Source of the DNA: Anaerolineales bacterium
GTDB taxonomy: Bacteria; Chloroflexota; Anaerolineae; Anaerolineales; UBA11579
Length of the DNA stretch: 41,952 nt
Reading direction: 5' to 3'
Assembly (NCBI GenBank): GCA_025450445.1
Contig: JANWHN010000033.1
Coordinates: 1 to 41,952 of the forward strand
The position numbers and the translations under genes are program-made. A model generated the notes under the pieces. The model made no database searches and was not told the origin of the DNA. It saw only the letters and a list, made by a program, of their open reading frames with translations. Every line of letters starts with the position of its first letter. Position 1 is the stretch's first letter. Shown in pieces: positions 18,282-27,837 of this stretch.

Positions 18282-19152
18282 AGATCGGGTAATTCAGCCG
18301 TTTTAGGATTGGGCCGAGTAGAGTGTTGAGTTCAGCCGTTGTTTCAGGTTTCAGTTTACGTTTGTGATCTCCGGGGGTCACCTGCCTACGCTGCGAATAA
18401 CGGTCCTCTTGGATGACGCTGAAACTGGCTTCTTTGCGTAATCGATCGATCACCGCTCTATCGGCTGAAATCCCGATATGGCTCATCAATCTAGCCAGCC
18501 AACCTTCAAATGATCCCACCATATCTTCATATTTTAAGAACAGGACGCCGGGTCTATCCAGCAGACTTTCCACGTATTGCCCGTAAATCGGAATATATTC
18601 CTTGGTTTCAAAGACGACAAACTCATCGATCGACATTTGCAGTGCTTCTTCGCGCCGCCTGATCACCTTTTCGCTGATCAGCGCGTGACTGAAAGCAGTG
18701 GAGAAATATAGCGAAGTAAGGACGTCTCGCGGATCCCGCAATTGAAGGATGGTTCTATAGCTCTCTGGATTGGGGATCGTGCGATAAGTTCCTATAGGTC
18801 CATAGTAATAGCCCCTTTGCTGAAAGGCATGGTTTATGGCCCCAGCTTCAGCAAACGGGTTTTGCTCCCATGGCAGGCGGACCATAGTGGTCAAGGCGTC
18901 GTAATCTGCGTGCACCATGCCCGCGGGCTCGGTCAGGGCGGCTATCATGCGGGAAACATAGCGCGACGCGCATTTTTGGGTGGTGAAGAAGAGAATGCTT
19001 GGTTGCTGGCTTGTTGAGAGTTTTTCTCCGCGGATCAGCTTCTTTTCGGTGCGAAACCGAAAATGAAGTTTGGGCTTTTCGATAATTTGATAATACAGCT
19101 TAGGGAATCGCAAGCGAAACGCGCGGTCCAGACTGGATCGAAGGCGTTTCAT
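18280..19152 (-). CDS. Sulfotransferase-domain protein
   Basis: PSILFFTTQKCASRYVSRMI (PAPS 5'-phosphosulfate loop-like) and LRDPRDVLTSLYFS. Confidence 0.7.
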   Translation of the reverse strand: MKRLRSSLDRAFRLRFPKLYYQIIEKPKLHFRFRTEKKLIRGEKLSTSQQPSILFFTTQKCASRYVSRMIAALTEPAGMVHADYDALTTMVRLPWEQNPFAEAGAINHAFQQRGYYYGPIGTYRTIPNPESYRTILQLRDPRDVLTSLYFSTAFSHALISEKVIRRREEALQMSIDEFVVFETKEYIPIYGQYVESLLDRPGVLFLKYEDMVGSFEGWLARLMSHIGISADRAVIDRLRKEASFSVIQEDRYSQRRQVTPGDHKRKLKPETTAELNTLLGPILKRLNYPI

Positions 19153-19190
19153 ATGCCTTTTATTCTATTGCGAAACCGGGAATGCAAAAC

Positions 19191-19922
19191 CTAGCGGGGA
19201 ATAATGACAACCTTGCGGCGCGGCTCCTCGCCTACGCTCTCGGTGCTGACTTCGCTGCTGTCGCGTAATTCAATATGAATGATGCGCCGCTCTGCGGGCG
19301 TCATTGGTTCCAGCGACTGGCGCCGGCCGGTTGACTTGGCTTGCTGGGCCATTTTTTGCGCCAGCTGGCGCAAACTTTCTTCGCGGCGCTGGCGGTACCC
19401 GGCCACATCAATCACCAGATGTGCTGAATGTCCCAGCTCTTTGCCAACGATCATGCGGGCGATCAGTTGTAGCGCGTTCAAAGTATCTGCACGGCGGCCA
19501 ATTAAGATACTGAGATCCTCCCCGAGAATGTCCACCAGCACAGGCGGCGTCGGGTCCTCCTCGTCGCCTTCGCCCATGCGCACTTCAACGTCTGCGTGCA
19601 CGTGCATCCGCTCGAGCAATTCCAAGACTGTATTCTTTGAAACCGCCATCGCATTTTCGCTGGCCTCGGCGCTCATTGGCGCACTTGGAGTCCGCGGAGC
19701 GCGGCGTTCGCGCGGTGCGGGTTTGCCTGCGGCCTGCGCTGCCCCATGCACGGTCAATCGTACGCGGGCCTGGCGGATGCCCAAACCAAAGATCCCGCCA
19801 CCACCTTCGTCCAGAACCTCTACGTCGACTTCAGTGTCCGGGATACCTAATTCGGCCAAACCCTTCTCAATAGCTTCGGGGACGCTTGGAGCGATAACTT
19901 CCAGGGTGGCGCGATGTTCCAT
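19191..19922 (-). CDS. jag: Jag/KhpB RNA-binding protein (Jag_N-KH-R3H)
   Basis: GGGGIFGLGIRQARV, ILGEDLSILIGRRADTLNALQLI, LEPMTPAERRIIHIEL. Confidence 0.93.
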   Translation of the reverse strand: MEHRATLEVIAPSVPEAIEKGLAELGIPDTEVDVEVLDEGGGGIFGLGIRQARVRLTVHGAAQAAGKPAPRERRAPRTPSAPMSAEASENAMAVSKNTVLELLERMHVHADVEVRMGEGDEEDPTPPVLVDILGEDLSILIGRRADTLNALQLIARMIVGKELGHSAHLVIDVAGYRQRREESLRQLAQKMAQQAKSTGRRQSLEPMTPAERRIIHIELRDSSEVSTESVGEEPRRKVVIIPR

Positions 19923-19952
19923 AAATGCTTCCTCAGGTGGCAGTCAGTTTAA

Positions 19953-20744
19953 TCAATTTGGCTTGTTTTGTGAATTCGGCGGAGTGCTGCTTCCAGACAC
20001 GACTGCGGTCGCCGCGGCAGCCTTTGGCCTGCGCATTATGTAGTACTGCGCGATACCGAACATGTTGCTGGTAAAGAAGTAAATAGCGACACCAGCCGAG
20101 AACAATAGCGAGAAGTAACCCATCATCAAGGGCATGGTCAAGTTCATCGAGCGCGCCATTTGTGCGCCTTGATCGTTCGGGTTTGTGGATGTTGGTGCCA
20201 TGACCTTGCCCTGAAAGTAGGACGAGATCATCACAAGGATGGTCAGCACGGGGATTCCGAAAGGCAGGAAGTCCAAGTAAAGGCGCTCGGGTTGACCAAG
20301 GTCCATCCAGAGGAAACGGCTGTTCAGTGGGATCAGCTCGGATGCATTTGGCAGCGCAATGCTGCGGCCAAGCTCGAGCAGCTGCAGCGGCGTGGCTGCC
20401 AACGTGCGGTTGACTGCACCGTAGATGGCGATGAACAGAACGATCTGCAGGATGAGAGGCAAACAAGACGCCAGCGGGTTGATGCCTAATTCCTGCATCA
20501 GCTTGGCCTGCTCCATCTGCAACTTCTGTTTGTCGTCTTTGTATTTGCGCTGAATCTCTTTCATGCGCGGGTGATTCTGCATTTCTTGCGTAGACTTTGC
20601 GCTCTTCATTTGCTGCGCGGAGATCGGATAGGTGATAAGCCGGGCGAGAATCGTAAATACAATGATCGCCAAGCCAAAGTTATTACCTAGGATGTCATAA
20701 ATGAAAACCAAGGCATTTGTAAAAGGAACAGTTAGGAATTCCAT
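19953..20744 (-). CDS. yidC: Membrane protein insertase YidC/Oxa1
   Basis: LGNNFGLAIIVFTILARLITYPISAQQMKSAKSTQEMQ...INPLASCLPLILQ. Confidence 0.95.
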   Translation of the reverse strand: MEFLTVPFTNALVFIYDILGNNFGLAIIVFTILARLITYPISAQQMKSAKSTQEMQNHPRMKEIQRKYKDDKQKLQMEQAKLMQELGINPLASCLPLILQIVLFIAIYGAVNRTLAATPLQLLELGRSIALPNASELIPLNSRFLWMDLGQPERLYLDFLPFGIPVLTILVMISSYFQGKVMAPTSTNPNDQGAQMARSMNLTMPLMMGYFSLLFSAGVAIYFFTSNMFGIAQYYIMRRPKAAAATAVVSGSSTPPNSQNKPN

Positions 20745-20765
20745 GATTAACCTTCTTTGCTCAAC

Positions 20766-21830
20766 TTATTCAGCCGGTATGAACGACCACACAGGGTCGC
20801 CATTTTCGTCGAGTGCAACCACTATTGTATCGACATTGGTCATGCCAATTAGGACAAGCTCTCCGGCCTGGACTGCGGACCCATACAAGGGACGCTCCAT
20901 GTTCCGGGTCCAGCGCACACTGCCCTCGAGGGTTACGGATACCACGTCCCCATTCTCATTCACGACGTACACATTTTCACCAATTACCAATGGGGTCCCG
21001 GTAATTTCGCCTGCGGTGGTGACACGCCACAGCTCTGTTCCGCGTTCGGCATCAATCGCATACACGATGCCTTCCAGGTCTCCGGCAAAAATCTGGCCAT
21101 CAACCACGGCCGGGCTGCCCCATACCCAGCCGTCGGTGGCAAAGGTCCAAATACGGCTGCCATTGCTACTATCCAAAGCCAGGACCTCTTTGTTTAGCGT
21201 CCCGATATAGATAACCCCATCTTCGCTCAACACAGGGCTGCCAATGAGGGTGCCTCCCAGGTCTTGCTCCCACAGAATATCTCCGCTCTCATCCAATGCA
21301 TAGAGCATGTGGTCCATTGCGGCTACATAAATAACCGATCCATCGCTGGCAGGCTGGCTCCAAAGCGGTTCGCTGGCGCTAAAGCTTGAATTCAGCAGAG
21401 CGCCCTCCGGGCTCAGGACGTAAAGCCTGTGATCCGAGTTCGGCGCGTAGATTGTGCCGCCTGATTCCAATGCGCCGCCGATGTAACGGTTGCCTCCACC
21501 TGCAAACGCCCAATTCTGCGCTCCGCTGGCTGGATTGAGGCTGTACAAAATATGGTCATATCCGGCAATGAGCAGTTGGCCATCCGCGGTTAATGTGGGC
21601 GGGGCATAGGTCTGGAAGCTGTTGCCTTCCGGCCGGAAAGCCCAGCGTTGTGCGCCGTTATCGATCTGGACGGCGAATACATTCTGGTTGTAAGCAACGT
21701 AGGCCGTGTCGCTGGCTTCATCGACTGTGATTCCAGGCCAACTAGAAGCAGCAGGAGCGCCGCCACAGGCCGCAAGCAGCAAGCCAAGCAGCGCGATAAG
21801 AACAATTTGTCCAACTCGTGATTTTTTCAT
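20766..21830 (-). CDS. PQQ-binding-like beta-propeller repeat lipoprotein
   Basis: Repeated G-x-V/I-Y...LY/VYALD...G...W motifs; lipobox LAAC. Confidence 0.88.
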   Translation of the reverse strand: MKKSRVGQIVLIALLGLLLAACGGAPAASSWPGITVDEASDTAYVAYNQNVFAVQIDNGAQRWAFRPEGNSFQTYAPPTLTADGQLLIAGYDHILYSLNPASGAQNWAFAGGGNRYIGGALESGGTIYAPNSDHRLYVLSPEGALLNSSFSASEPLWSQPASDGSVIYVAAMDHMLYALDESGDILWEQDLGGTLIGSPVLSEDGVIYIGTLNKEVLALDSSNGSRIWTFATDGWVWGSPAVVDGQIFAGDLEGIVYAIDAERGTELWRVTTAGEITGTPLVIGENVYVVNENGDVVSVTLEGSVRWTRNMERPLYGSAVQAGELVLIGMTNVDTIVVALDENGDPVWSFIPAE

Positions 21831-21848
21831 TCGTTTCTTTCTTTGTGT

Positions 21849-22160
21849 TTAAGGAACCGGGTCAAAACCGCCCTTGTTCCAGGGATTGCAACGAAGTAGT
21901 CGATAAAAACCCATCCAGCCGCCTTTTAGGGCGCCATGTTTGTAAATTGCTTGGTAGCCATAGTGCGAACACGTAGGATAAAAGCGACAGGTATCTTCTG
22001 GAATTGATTTGGACAATGTCAGTTGATACGCTCGAATGGGCAAGAGCAAGGCAAATCGGCCCAGATTTTCCCAGGTAACAGGTAAGTCTTTAAGCAAAGG
22101 ATCGTGAATGAGTTCCGTCCCTTCGGTATGAGCGTGTTCGTGTGTGGCTTGAGCAGTCAT
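21849..22160 (-). CDS. yidD: Membrane protein insertion efficiency factor YidD
   Basis: [46 protein letters not shown]. Confidence 0.96.
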   Translation of the reverse strand: MTAQATHEHAHTEGTELIHDPLLKDLPVTWENLGRFALLLPIRAYQLTLSKSIPEDTCRFYPTCSHYGYQAIYKHGALKGGWMGFYRLLRCNPWNKGGFDPVP

Positions 22161-22501
22161 TCTTTGGTCTTGAGCAACTTTCCTTTTCGAAGCAAACCAG
22201 CTAACACTTCTTCCACTTGTGGGCTTTTCTTTTCGCGAATGCCGGCTTTGGCGATGAGAACGATATCCTGCCCTGAGCTGATTCGCCCCAGCAGCGGGAG
22301 CATTCCCGCCCGCAACAGGCGTTTCGCCCGGTTGCGCAGCACTGCGCCGCCAATCGCTTTGCCGGCTGCTACCGCCACCCGCACTTCGCCCGATTCATTG
22401 GGCATGGCAATAAGCACAACAAACGGGTGGGCATAGGACTTTCCCAAGCGCCGCACCCGTTTGAAATCGACAGGCCTGCTGAGGCGAAAACCACGCTTCA
22501 C
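22157..22501 (-). CDS. rnpA: Ribonuclease P protein component
   Basis: [21 protein letters not shown]...[12 protein letters not shown] start. Confidence 0.92.
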   Translation of the reverse strand: MKRGFRLSRPVDFKRVRRLGKSYAHPFVVLIAMPNESGEVRVAVAAGKAIGGAVLRNRAKRLLRAGMLPLLGRISSGQDIVLIAKAGIREKKSPQVEEVLAGLLRKGKLLKTKE

Positions 22502-22524
22502 CTGGCTGCGATCGGCTCCTAAGC

Positions 22525-22701
22525 CTAAGCGTTCCAGTTGACTTTTTTGACGTGATTGTTGGGCTTTACCGTCAATCGTTTGCGGCCCTTCAGGCGGCGA
22601 CGCTTAAGCACGTCTCGGCCCGTGGCGCTCGCCATTCGTTTACGGAACCCATGCACACGCGCGCGGCGGCGTTTCTTGGGCTGATAAGTTCGCTTAACCA
22701 T
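22525..22701 (-). CDS. rpmH: 50S ribosomal protein L34
   Basis: [45 protein letters not shown]...; 58 aa, not in the ORF track. Confidence 0.96.
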   Translation of the reverse strand: MVKRTYQPKKRRRARVHGFRKRMASATGRDVLKRRRLKGRKRLTVKPNNHVKKVNWNA

Positions 22702-22842
22702 CTATCCGTTCCTATTCCTCTTTCGTTTAATTAACAGCGCGTGATTATACCTAAGCGCAAGGATTCGGTCAAAGAATGGTTCTAAAGCAGGCTCGCTCTG
22801 GTAAGACTGCTATAATCCCGACATCAATTTTCCGGAGGATTA

Positions 22843-23124
22843 ATGGCTCAAGCTCAAACGCACGAACATGACGAATACGCCAGCCCTTCTGCCCTAGATG
22901 TCATCATCTCCCTGCTGGCTGCGATCACTGTTGCCGGAGTCGTCTGGGCGACAGGCGTCGGCGTTGTGGCCGGGATCAATTTTGCCGGTGAATACCTCCA
23001 GATCTATCCGCCGGCGAATGAATTGATCGCAAATGCCATTCAAACCGCCTTCACCCTAGGGCCAATCCTGGCTGCGATTCCCGCCGCCTGGTTCACCTAC
23101 CGATACGTCGTTAAGCTTTCCTAG
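22843..23124 (+). CDS. Small two-TM membrane protein, unknown function
   Basis: Good SD (GGAGG); two hydrophobic segments. Confidence 0.7.
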   Translation: MAQAQTHEHDEYASPSALDVIISLLAAITVAGVVWATGVGVVAGINFAGEYLQIYPPANELIANAIQTAFTLGPILAAIPAAWFTYRYVVKLS

Positions 23125-23546
23125 TCTTCGCTTTCGGGCGCGGCACGGCCGGGCTGGAGGACTTCCAGCACCTCGCCATGCAGGTTAATGCGCACCTTGA
23201 AGCCACTCATTCCCAAATAGGCGCGGCTTGCCTCAGGCAGGCCGCTTTCGATCACCTTATTGAATTGCTCGTCTAAGTCAGCCAACTGCTGCTCGATTGC
23301 AGCCTTAGTAAATGGGTCTTCCTGCCCGAGCATCTTTGCCGCCTGCTCGCTCAGTTCGTGTTCGTGGCCTTCTAGCATTTCGCCCATTTGGCCCAGAACC
23401 TGGCGATCGACCTGCTCGGCAGCAATGTGGCGCATAAAGCCTGCGTCGTTGACGACATAGAAAGCCTCATCGCCAACTAGGGTCGTATTGACAGGCTGGT
23501 CGTTGTGATCGACTACTAATCCGCCAAAGAGTGCGTGTCTTGCCAT
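23121..23546 (-). CDS. Hypothetical protein (141 aa)
   Basis: Full-length ORF; start MARHALFGGLVVDHNDQPVN; overlaps its convergent neighbour by 4 nt. Confidence 0.65.
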   Translation of the reverse strand: MARHALFGGLVVDHNDQPVNTTLVGDEAFYVVNDAGFMRHIAAEQVDRQVLGQMGEMLEGHEHELSEQAAKMLGQEDPFTKAAIEQQLADLDEQFNKVIESGLPEASRAYLGMSGFKVRINLHGEVLEVLQPGRAAPESED

Positions 23547-23623
23547 GATTGTTTGAAGGGTTAAGTGGACCTTATCTTACTGCTTGCCAGTGTTAACGCC
23601 GTTAGAAATTTATAAAAACGCGT

Positions 23624-24625
23624 CTAGTAGTGCACTTTTACGATCGTGCCCACTGAGGCCCAGCCGTACATCCACTCCGCATCCGGAATGGTCATGTTGA
23701 CGCAGCCGGCGCTCATCGGCGTCCCAAAATTATTATGCCACCAGGTCCCATGGATGCCGTAATCCTTGTAGAAATACATGACCCAGGGAACATTCTCAAT
23801 GTAATAACCTACGCCGGACATGGCCTGGATGCGCACCTTGGCCCACACACGGAATTGGCCGGTCACCGTTGGTGAACCGCCGCGCCCGCTGGAGATTACA
23901 AAATGATTGACGAGATCGCCGCCTTCATAGGCAGAAAGCGTTTGATCGGTCAGGTTAATATCGACCCAGCGTTCCGTCGACCCCAATCCGTTGGGCAGCT
24001 CGACGAACAATTTGTTGATCGCTTCGGGGTTAGCAACATTTGTTGGGGTTGATGTCGGTGTGAATGTTTCTGTTGCCGTTGCAGTCTCTGTCGGAGTTGC
24101 CGTATTCGTAGCCGACAAAGATGGCGTCGGCGATGGCGTGTTGGTCGCAGTGGAAATTGCTGTGGGCGTGCTGGTGCTCGTCGGGAAGAGAGAGTTGATC
24201 TCGTGGGCGGCAGCCGCGCTAACGAAGCGCAAATTGTTATCTATTGACGGCGGGCGGAGCCAGGCGAACAGCGCAAATCCGGTCGCGGCCATCAGAAGCG
24301 CAAAAAGGGCGATGCCGCTCCAGCGTGGCAATGCTAGCGCGGTTGCCTCCTGTCGCCCATTCGAAGGCGCGGCTTTCGCTCGATCCTCCGCCCAGCGCAA
24401 CGCTTTCTTCGCCCGCGCGCTACGCGGATTGATGGTTAGGGCTTGCTTGAGATATTCCAGGCTCCCCCGCGGGGTAGCCAGTGCCGCCAAAAGCAACCAG
24501 GGTTCTTCCTGGTCTGGCGCAACCTGAGCGGCTTTGCGCGCCAGGCGTCTCGCTTGCGTTCGTTGCCCATCGGCAAATGCCGCCTTGGCTTCGGCCCACA
24601 AATCACGCCACTGAGTGGTTGCCAT
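23624..24625 (-). CDS. L,D-transpeptidase (YkuD) with N-terminal TPR-like region and TM
   Basis: HGTWWHNNFGTPMSAGCVNM catalytic motif; T/P/S-rich linker. Confidence 0.93.
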   Translation of the reverse strand: MATTQWRDLWAEAKAAFADGQRTQARRLARKAAQVAPDQEEPWLLLAALATPRGSLEYLKQALTINPRSARAKKALRWAEDRAKAAPSNGRQEATALALPRWSGIALFALLMAATGFALFAWLRPPSIDNNLRFVSAAAAHEINSLFPTSTSTPTAISTATNTPSPTPSLSATNTATPTETATATETFTPTSTPTNVANPEAINKLFVELPNGLGSTERWVDINLTDQTLSAYEGGDLVNHFVISSGRGGSPTVTGQFRVWAKVRIQAMSGVGYYIENVPWVMYFYKDYGIHGTWWHNNFGTPMSAGCVNMTIPDAEWMYGWASVGTIVKVHY

Positions 24626-25431
24626 TACTGCTGCCCCTCTGCTGGCGAGGCGTCTTCATTGTAGATAAAGCAAAGCACCCCGTTCGCAATACCCTGGGCT
24701 AGCACATCGGGCTGCTGCGTCAATATTTGCCGGTCCAGGTTCATGAACCCAATTTCCATAATCGCTGCGGTTGTTTCGGCGTGAATTTCGTCGAAGGCGT
24801 GATAGCTGCTCATATGCGGGGTCACGCTGCCCGAATGAAAACGCAAACCAGTTACTTCCTGATAGCGGCTGCGCAAGCATGCAACCAGACGGCTGGCCTT
24901 CTCTGGGCTCACACTTGCCAGCGCGGCGGTCACTTTGAAGCCAGTTGCATTGTCGTCAATGAAAGCGCAGGTATCTGCGTGAATGGAAACCAGGGCAAGC
25001 GCCTGATATTCAGCCAAGCGATCATCAAATTCTTCAAGCAGATCAACATCAAACCCAGCTGCGGTCAGGGCATCCTTCACCCGCGTGGCGACATTGAGCG
25101 TGATCTCAACTTCAGTCAATCCGTCCGTACAAACCGCGCCTGGGTCGCTGCCGCCCCAGTGGCCGGCTACTATGCCAATCCTTGGACGCGGGCGCGGCGT
25201 TGGCGTTGGAAACGTTCCGCCTTGCGCGGGGTTTTCGCCGCTAAACCAGCCGGCCATTCGCTCGGCCAAGTCGCTTGGAAATAATCCGAGCGGGGTCCAA
25301 GCGGTGAAGAGTGTCGCCAGGATCGCTCCCACTGTAAACACCATGCTGAGCTGCCCAAGCACATTCATGCTCGCCCTGCGCTGGCGTGCGGGTTGAACCT
25401 GAGTTTCTTCTGGCAGCATAGGTTCGGTCAT
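24625..25431 (-). CDS. N-acetylmuramoyl-L-alanine amidase (Amidase_3)
   Basis: GIVAGHWGGSDPGAVC, LVSIHADTC, TTAAIMEIGFMNL. Confidence 0.9.
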   Translation of the reverse strand: MTEPMLPEETQVQPARQRRASMNVLGQLSMVFTVGAILATLFTAWTPLGLFPSDLAERMAGWFSGENPAQGGTFPTPTPRPRPRIGIVAGHWGGSDPGAVCTDGLTEVEITLNVATRVKDALTAAGFDVDLLEEFDDRLAEYQALALVSIHADTCAFIDDNATGFKVTAALASVSPEKASRLVACLRSRYQEVTGLRFHSGSVTPHMSSYHAFDEIHAETTAAIMEIGFMNLDRQILTQQPDVLAQGIANGVLCFIYNEDASPAEGQQ

Positions 25432-25511
25432 GCTACCTTAATTGAAACACGATTCAAATAGCCCTTTTGCCCTTGGCACGGCGTTTGCAACGGCGGTTAC
25501 AATCCCATTTA

Positions 25512-26051
25512 ATGGAAACAACATATCCGCTAAAGAAGGGATCGCTCAAAGCAGTCCAAGATCCCAATCCTGATTCATTGCGGGATGCCTTGCGTTTTTG
25601 GACCACGGGCATAACAATCGTGACTGCCAAATACGGCGACACCATTCACGGTATGACCGTCAATTCTTTCACATCAATTTCACTCGAACCGCCGCTAGTG
25701 ATGGTTTCGCTCGAAAAAGTTACCCGCACCCACGGCATGGTCAAAGCTTCCGGTTCTTTCGCAGTTACTATCCTCGAATCCGCGCAGCGCGAACTATCGG
25801 ACCGCTTTGCCGGCCGTGATACCGAGCAGGACGATCGTTTTGTTGGCGTGGATTCGTTCGCTTTGGAAACTGGCAGCCCAATTCTGAGCGAAGGGCTCGC
25901 GTTCTTTGATTGCCGCATCAAATCCGCCCATGCGGCGGGTACACACACACTTTTTATCGGGGAAGTATTGGTTGCCGGCTCACCCGCAGAAAATCACGCG
26001 CCTCCGTTAGTGTATTTCAACCGGGGTTACCGGCGCTTAGAAGATTTGTAG
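25512..26051 (+). CDS. Flavin reductase family protein (FMN-binding split barrel)
   Basis: LRFWTTGITIVTAKYGDTIHGMTVNSFTSISLEPPLVMVSLEK. Confidence 0.92.
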   Translation: METTYPLKKGSLKAVQDPNPDSLRDALRFWTTGITIVTAKYGDTIHGMTVNSFTSISLEPPLVMVSLEKVTRTHGMVKASGSFAVTILESAQRELSDRFAGRDTEQDDRFVGVDSFALETGSPILSEGLAFFDCRIKSAHAAGTHTLFIGEVLVAGSPAENHAPPLVYFNRGYRRLEDL

Positions 26052-26056
26052 GTGCT

Positions 26057-27244
26057 CTAGTTTCCCCATCTCAAATCTCGTCCTTCATCTAACAGCACTT
26101 GCAGTTGCGTGCCGTCGCTGCGTGCCAGCACCACCGGCCCGCTCTGCGAGCCGCCGGTTGCTTGGACGATTAGGGCGAGCGAGCCATCTTGTGCCCACAG
26201 CGCCTCGCGAATAACGAAAGCATCTGCGCGCAGCTGGGTGCGGTCGTTGACCCCGTCTGCCGCGCTGTGCACCATGTACAGTTTAGCGTCTCCATCAGGA
26301 ATGTTGGGCGAGCTGGTGTAGAAATATTGCAGGTCGCCGTTCGCCAGCTGTAGTGGCCAGCCCGCAAATTCAAATAGCTCTGAACCAGACCCGATCAAAG
26401 CAGTTTCTTCCCCGGTCTGCGCGTCATACCGCCAAAGTCCCGAGTCAACCAATCCAATGTAGGGGCTGGCGACCAGGATCGAATCGCTATCTGGCGCCCC
26501 TGTCGCCTGGCAGCAAACGATCCCGCTGGATTCGAATTCCGTCACCAGGCGGTCGGTATTTGGATTCAATATTGCCAACGTCCCGGCTTCCTGATAGCCG
26601 ATCTCGAGCAGCACTCTCGCGCTATCCGGCGCCCAGAGTTGTGGACCAAAGAATTTTTCGGGAATGGGATTCCCATCATCATCTTCGCCAATCTCGTTAC
26701 TGATCAGATGTACGGCTTCGTTCGTGGTTAGGTCCAAGATCCAGAGGCCATCAAACGCGTAGGCTAAAAAGCGGCCATCGGGCGAAAAGCGTGGGCTGCC
26801 GATGCGCTGCCGGTAGTAGAAATCAACCGCCTCGGTGTTAGCTGCGCTGTTATCCACCAGCAGAGTACGAACCCCGCCGTCACTGTTAGCAATATAAAGT
26901 TGATTGTTCGAAACGAAGGCAACTCGACCGTCTATTCGAGATGCATCAAAACCGTCCAGGCCTTCCTCTTCACTCGTAACTTGGGCTAGCGTCACCCCGT
27001 CAGCTTCCAGCCGCCAGACCTGAGCCGATCCGCTGCGGTTACTGAGGAAGTAAACAGAATGGGGAAGGATGGTGGGCAGCGGGGTGGGCGGCCCCGGCGT
27101 TTCCGTGGCAATGATCCCAGCCGCGCTTAGCGTCTGCGCCAGCGCAGTCTCGACTTCAAATTGCTGGGCTGCTTGTGGCGAGCCAGGGAAATTGCAAGCG
27201 ACTAAGAACAGCAGCGCAACGGCAGGAACAATTCTCGTTTTCAT
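26057..27244 (-). CDS. TolB/PD40-like beta-propeller lipoprotein
   Basis: Lipobox LVAC; repeats such as SVYFLSNRSGSAQVWRLEADG, RFSPDGRFLAYAFDG. Confidence 0.8.
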   Translation of the reverse strand: MKTRIVPAVALLFLVACNFPGSPQAAQQFEVETALAQTLSAAGIIATETPGPPTPLPTILPHSVYFLSNRSGSAQVWRLEADGVTLAQVTSEEEGLDGFDASRIDGRVAFVSNNQLYIANSDGGVRTLLVDNSAANTEAVDFYYRQRIGSPRFSPDGRFLAYAFDGLWILDLTTNEAVHLISNEIGEDDDGNPIPEKFFGPQLWAPDSARVLLEIGYQEAGTLAILNPNTDRLVTEFESSGIVCCQATGAPDSDSILVASPYIGLVDSGLWRYDAQTGEETALIGSGSELFEFAGWPLQLANGDLQYFYTSSPNIPDGDAKLYMVHSAADGVNDRTQLRADAFVIREALWAQDGSLALIVQATGGSQSGPVVLARSDGTQLQVLLDEGRDLRWGN

Positions 27245-27353
27245 GTCGTCTTACCTGCTGATTCTAATGGCGAACCTGCCTTGGCCGCACAAACCAGCGT
27301 AATCCTTTAATGCTAGAATCTTTGACTTATCCCGATTTTTGCTCGGAGGCTCG

Positions 27354-27824
27354 ATGAGTCCATTGCCCCCCGCCCAACGCGGTATGTATTTCGAGGAATT
27401 CGAGGTCGGCCAGCGGGTCAAATCGGCTGCTCGCACCGTCACCGAGACCGATATCGTCCTCTTCTCCGGCTTGTCCGGCGACTTCAACCAGATCCACATC
27501 GACGCCGAGTTTAGCAAGAACACGCCCTTTGGTGCCCGCGTGGCGCATGGCTTGTTAGGACTGTCGATTGCCTCCGGCCTAGTAGTCCAAACCGGTTTCA
27601 TGGAGGGTACGATACTGGCCTTCCGCGAAGTGAACGAGTGGAAATTTATCAAACCGATCTATATTGGCGATACCATCCACGTGGAAACTGAAGTGAAAGA
27701 AACCAAAGCCCTGCCGCGCATCGGCGCCGGCTCGATTGTCATCGCTCTCGACGTTATTAATCACAAAGCCGATTCGGTCATGAAGGGCACCTGGACGGCG
27801 CTCATCGCCGGCCGCCCAAAATAG
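27354..27824 (+). CDS. MaoC-like hot-dog dehydratase
   Basis: YFEEFEVGQRVKSAARTVTETDIVLFSGLSGDFNQIHID...FGARVAHGLLGLSIASGL. Confidence 0.92.
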   Translation: MSPLPPAQRGMYFEEFEVGQRVKSAARTVTETDIVLFSGLSGDFNQIHIDAEFSKNTPFGARVAHGLLGLSIASGLVVQTGFMEGTILAFREVNEWKFIKPIYIGDTIHVETEVKETKALPRIGAGSIVIALDVINHKADSVMKGTWTALIAGRPK

Positions 27825-27837
27825 CATCACCTACAGA

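Noticed and set aside
24625-25431. Amidase plus L,D-transpeptidase pair as a phage lysis module
   Set aside because: No phage genes nearby; N-terminal TM anchors and TP linkers fit cell-wall housekeeping enzymes.
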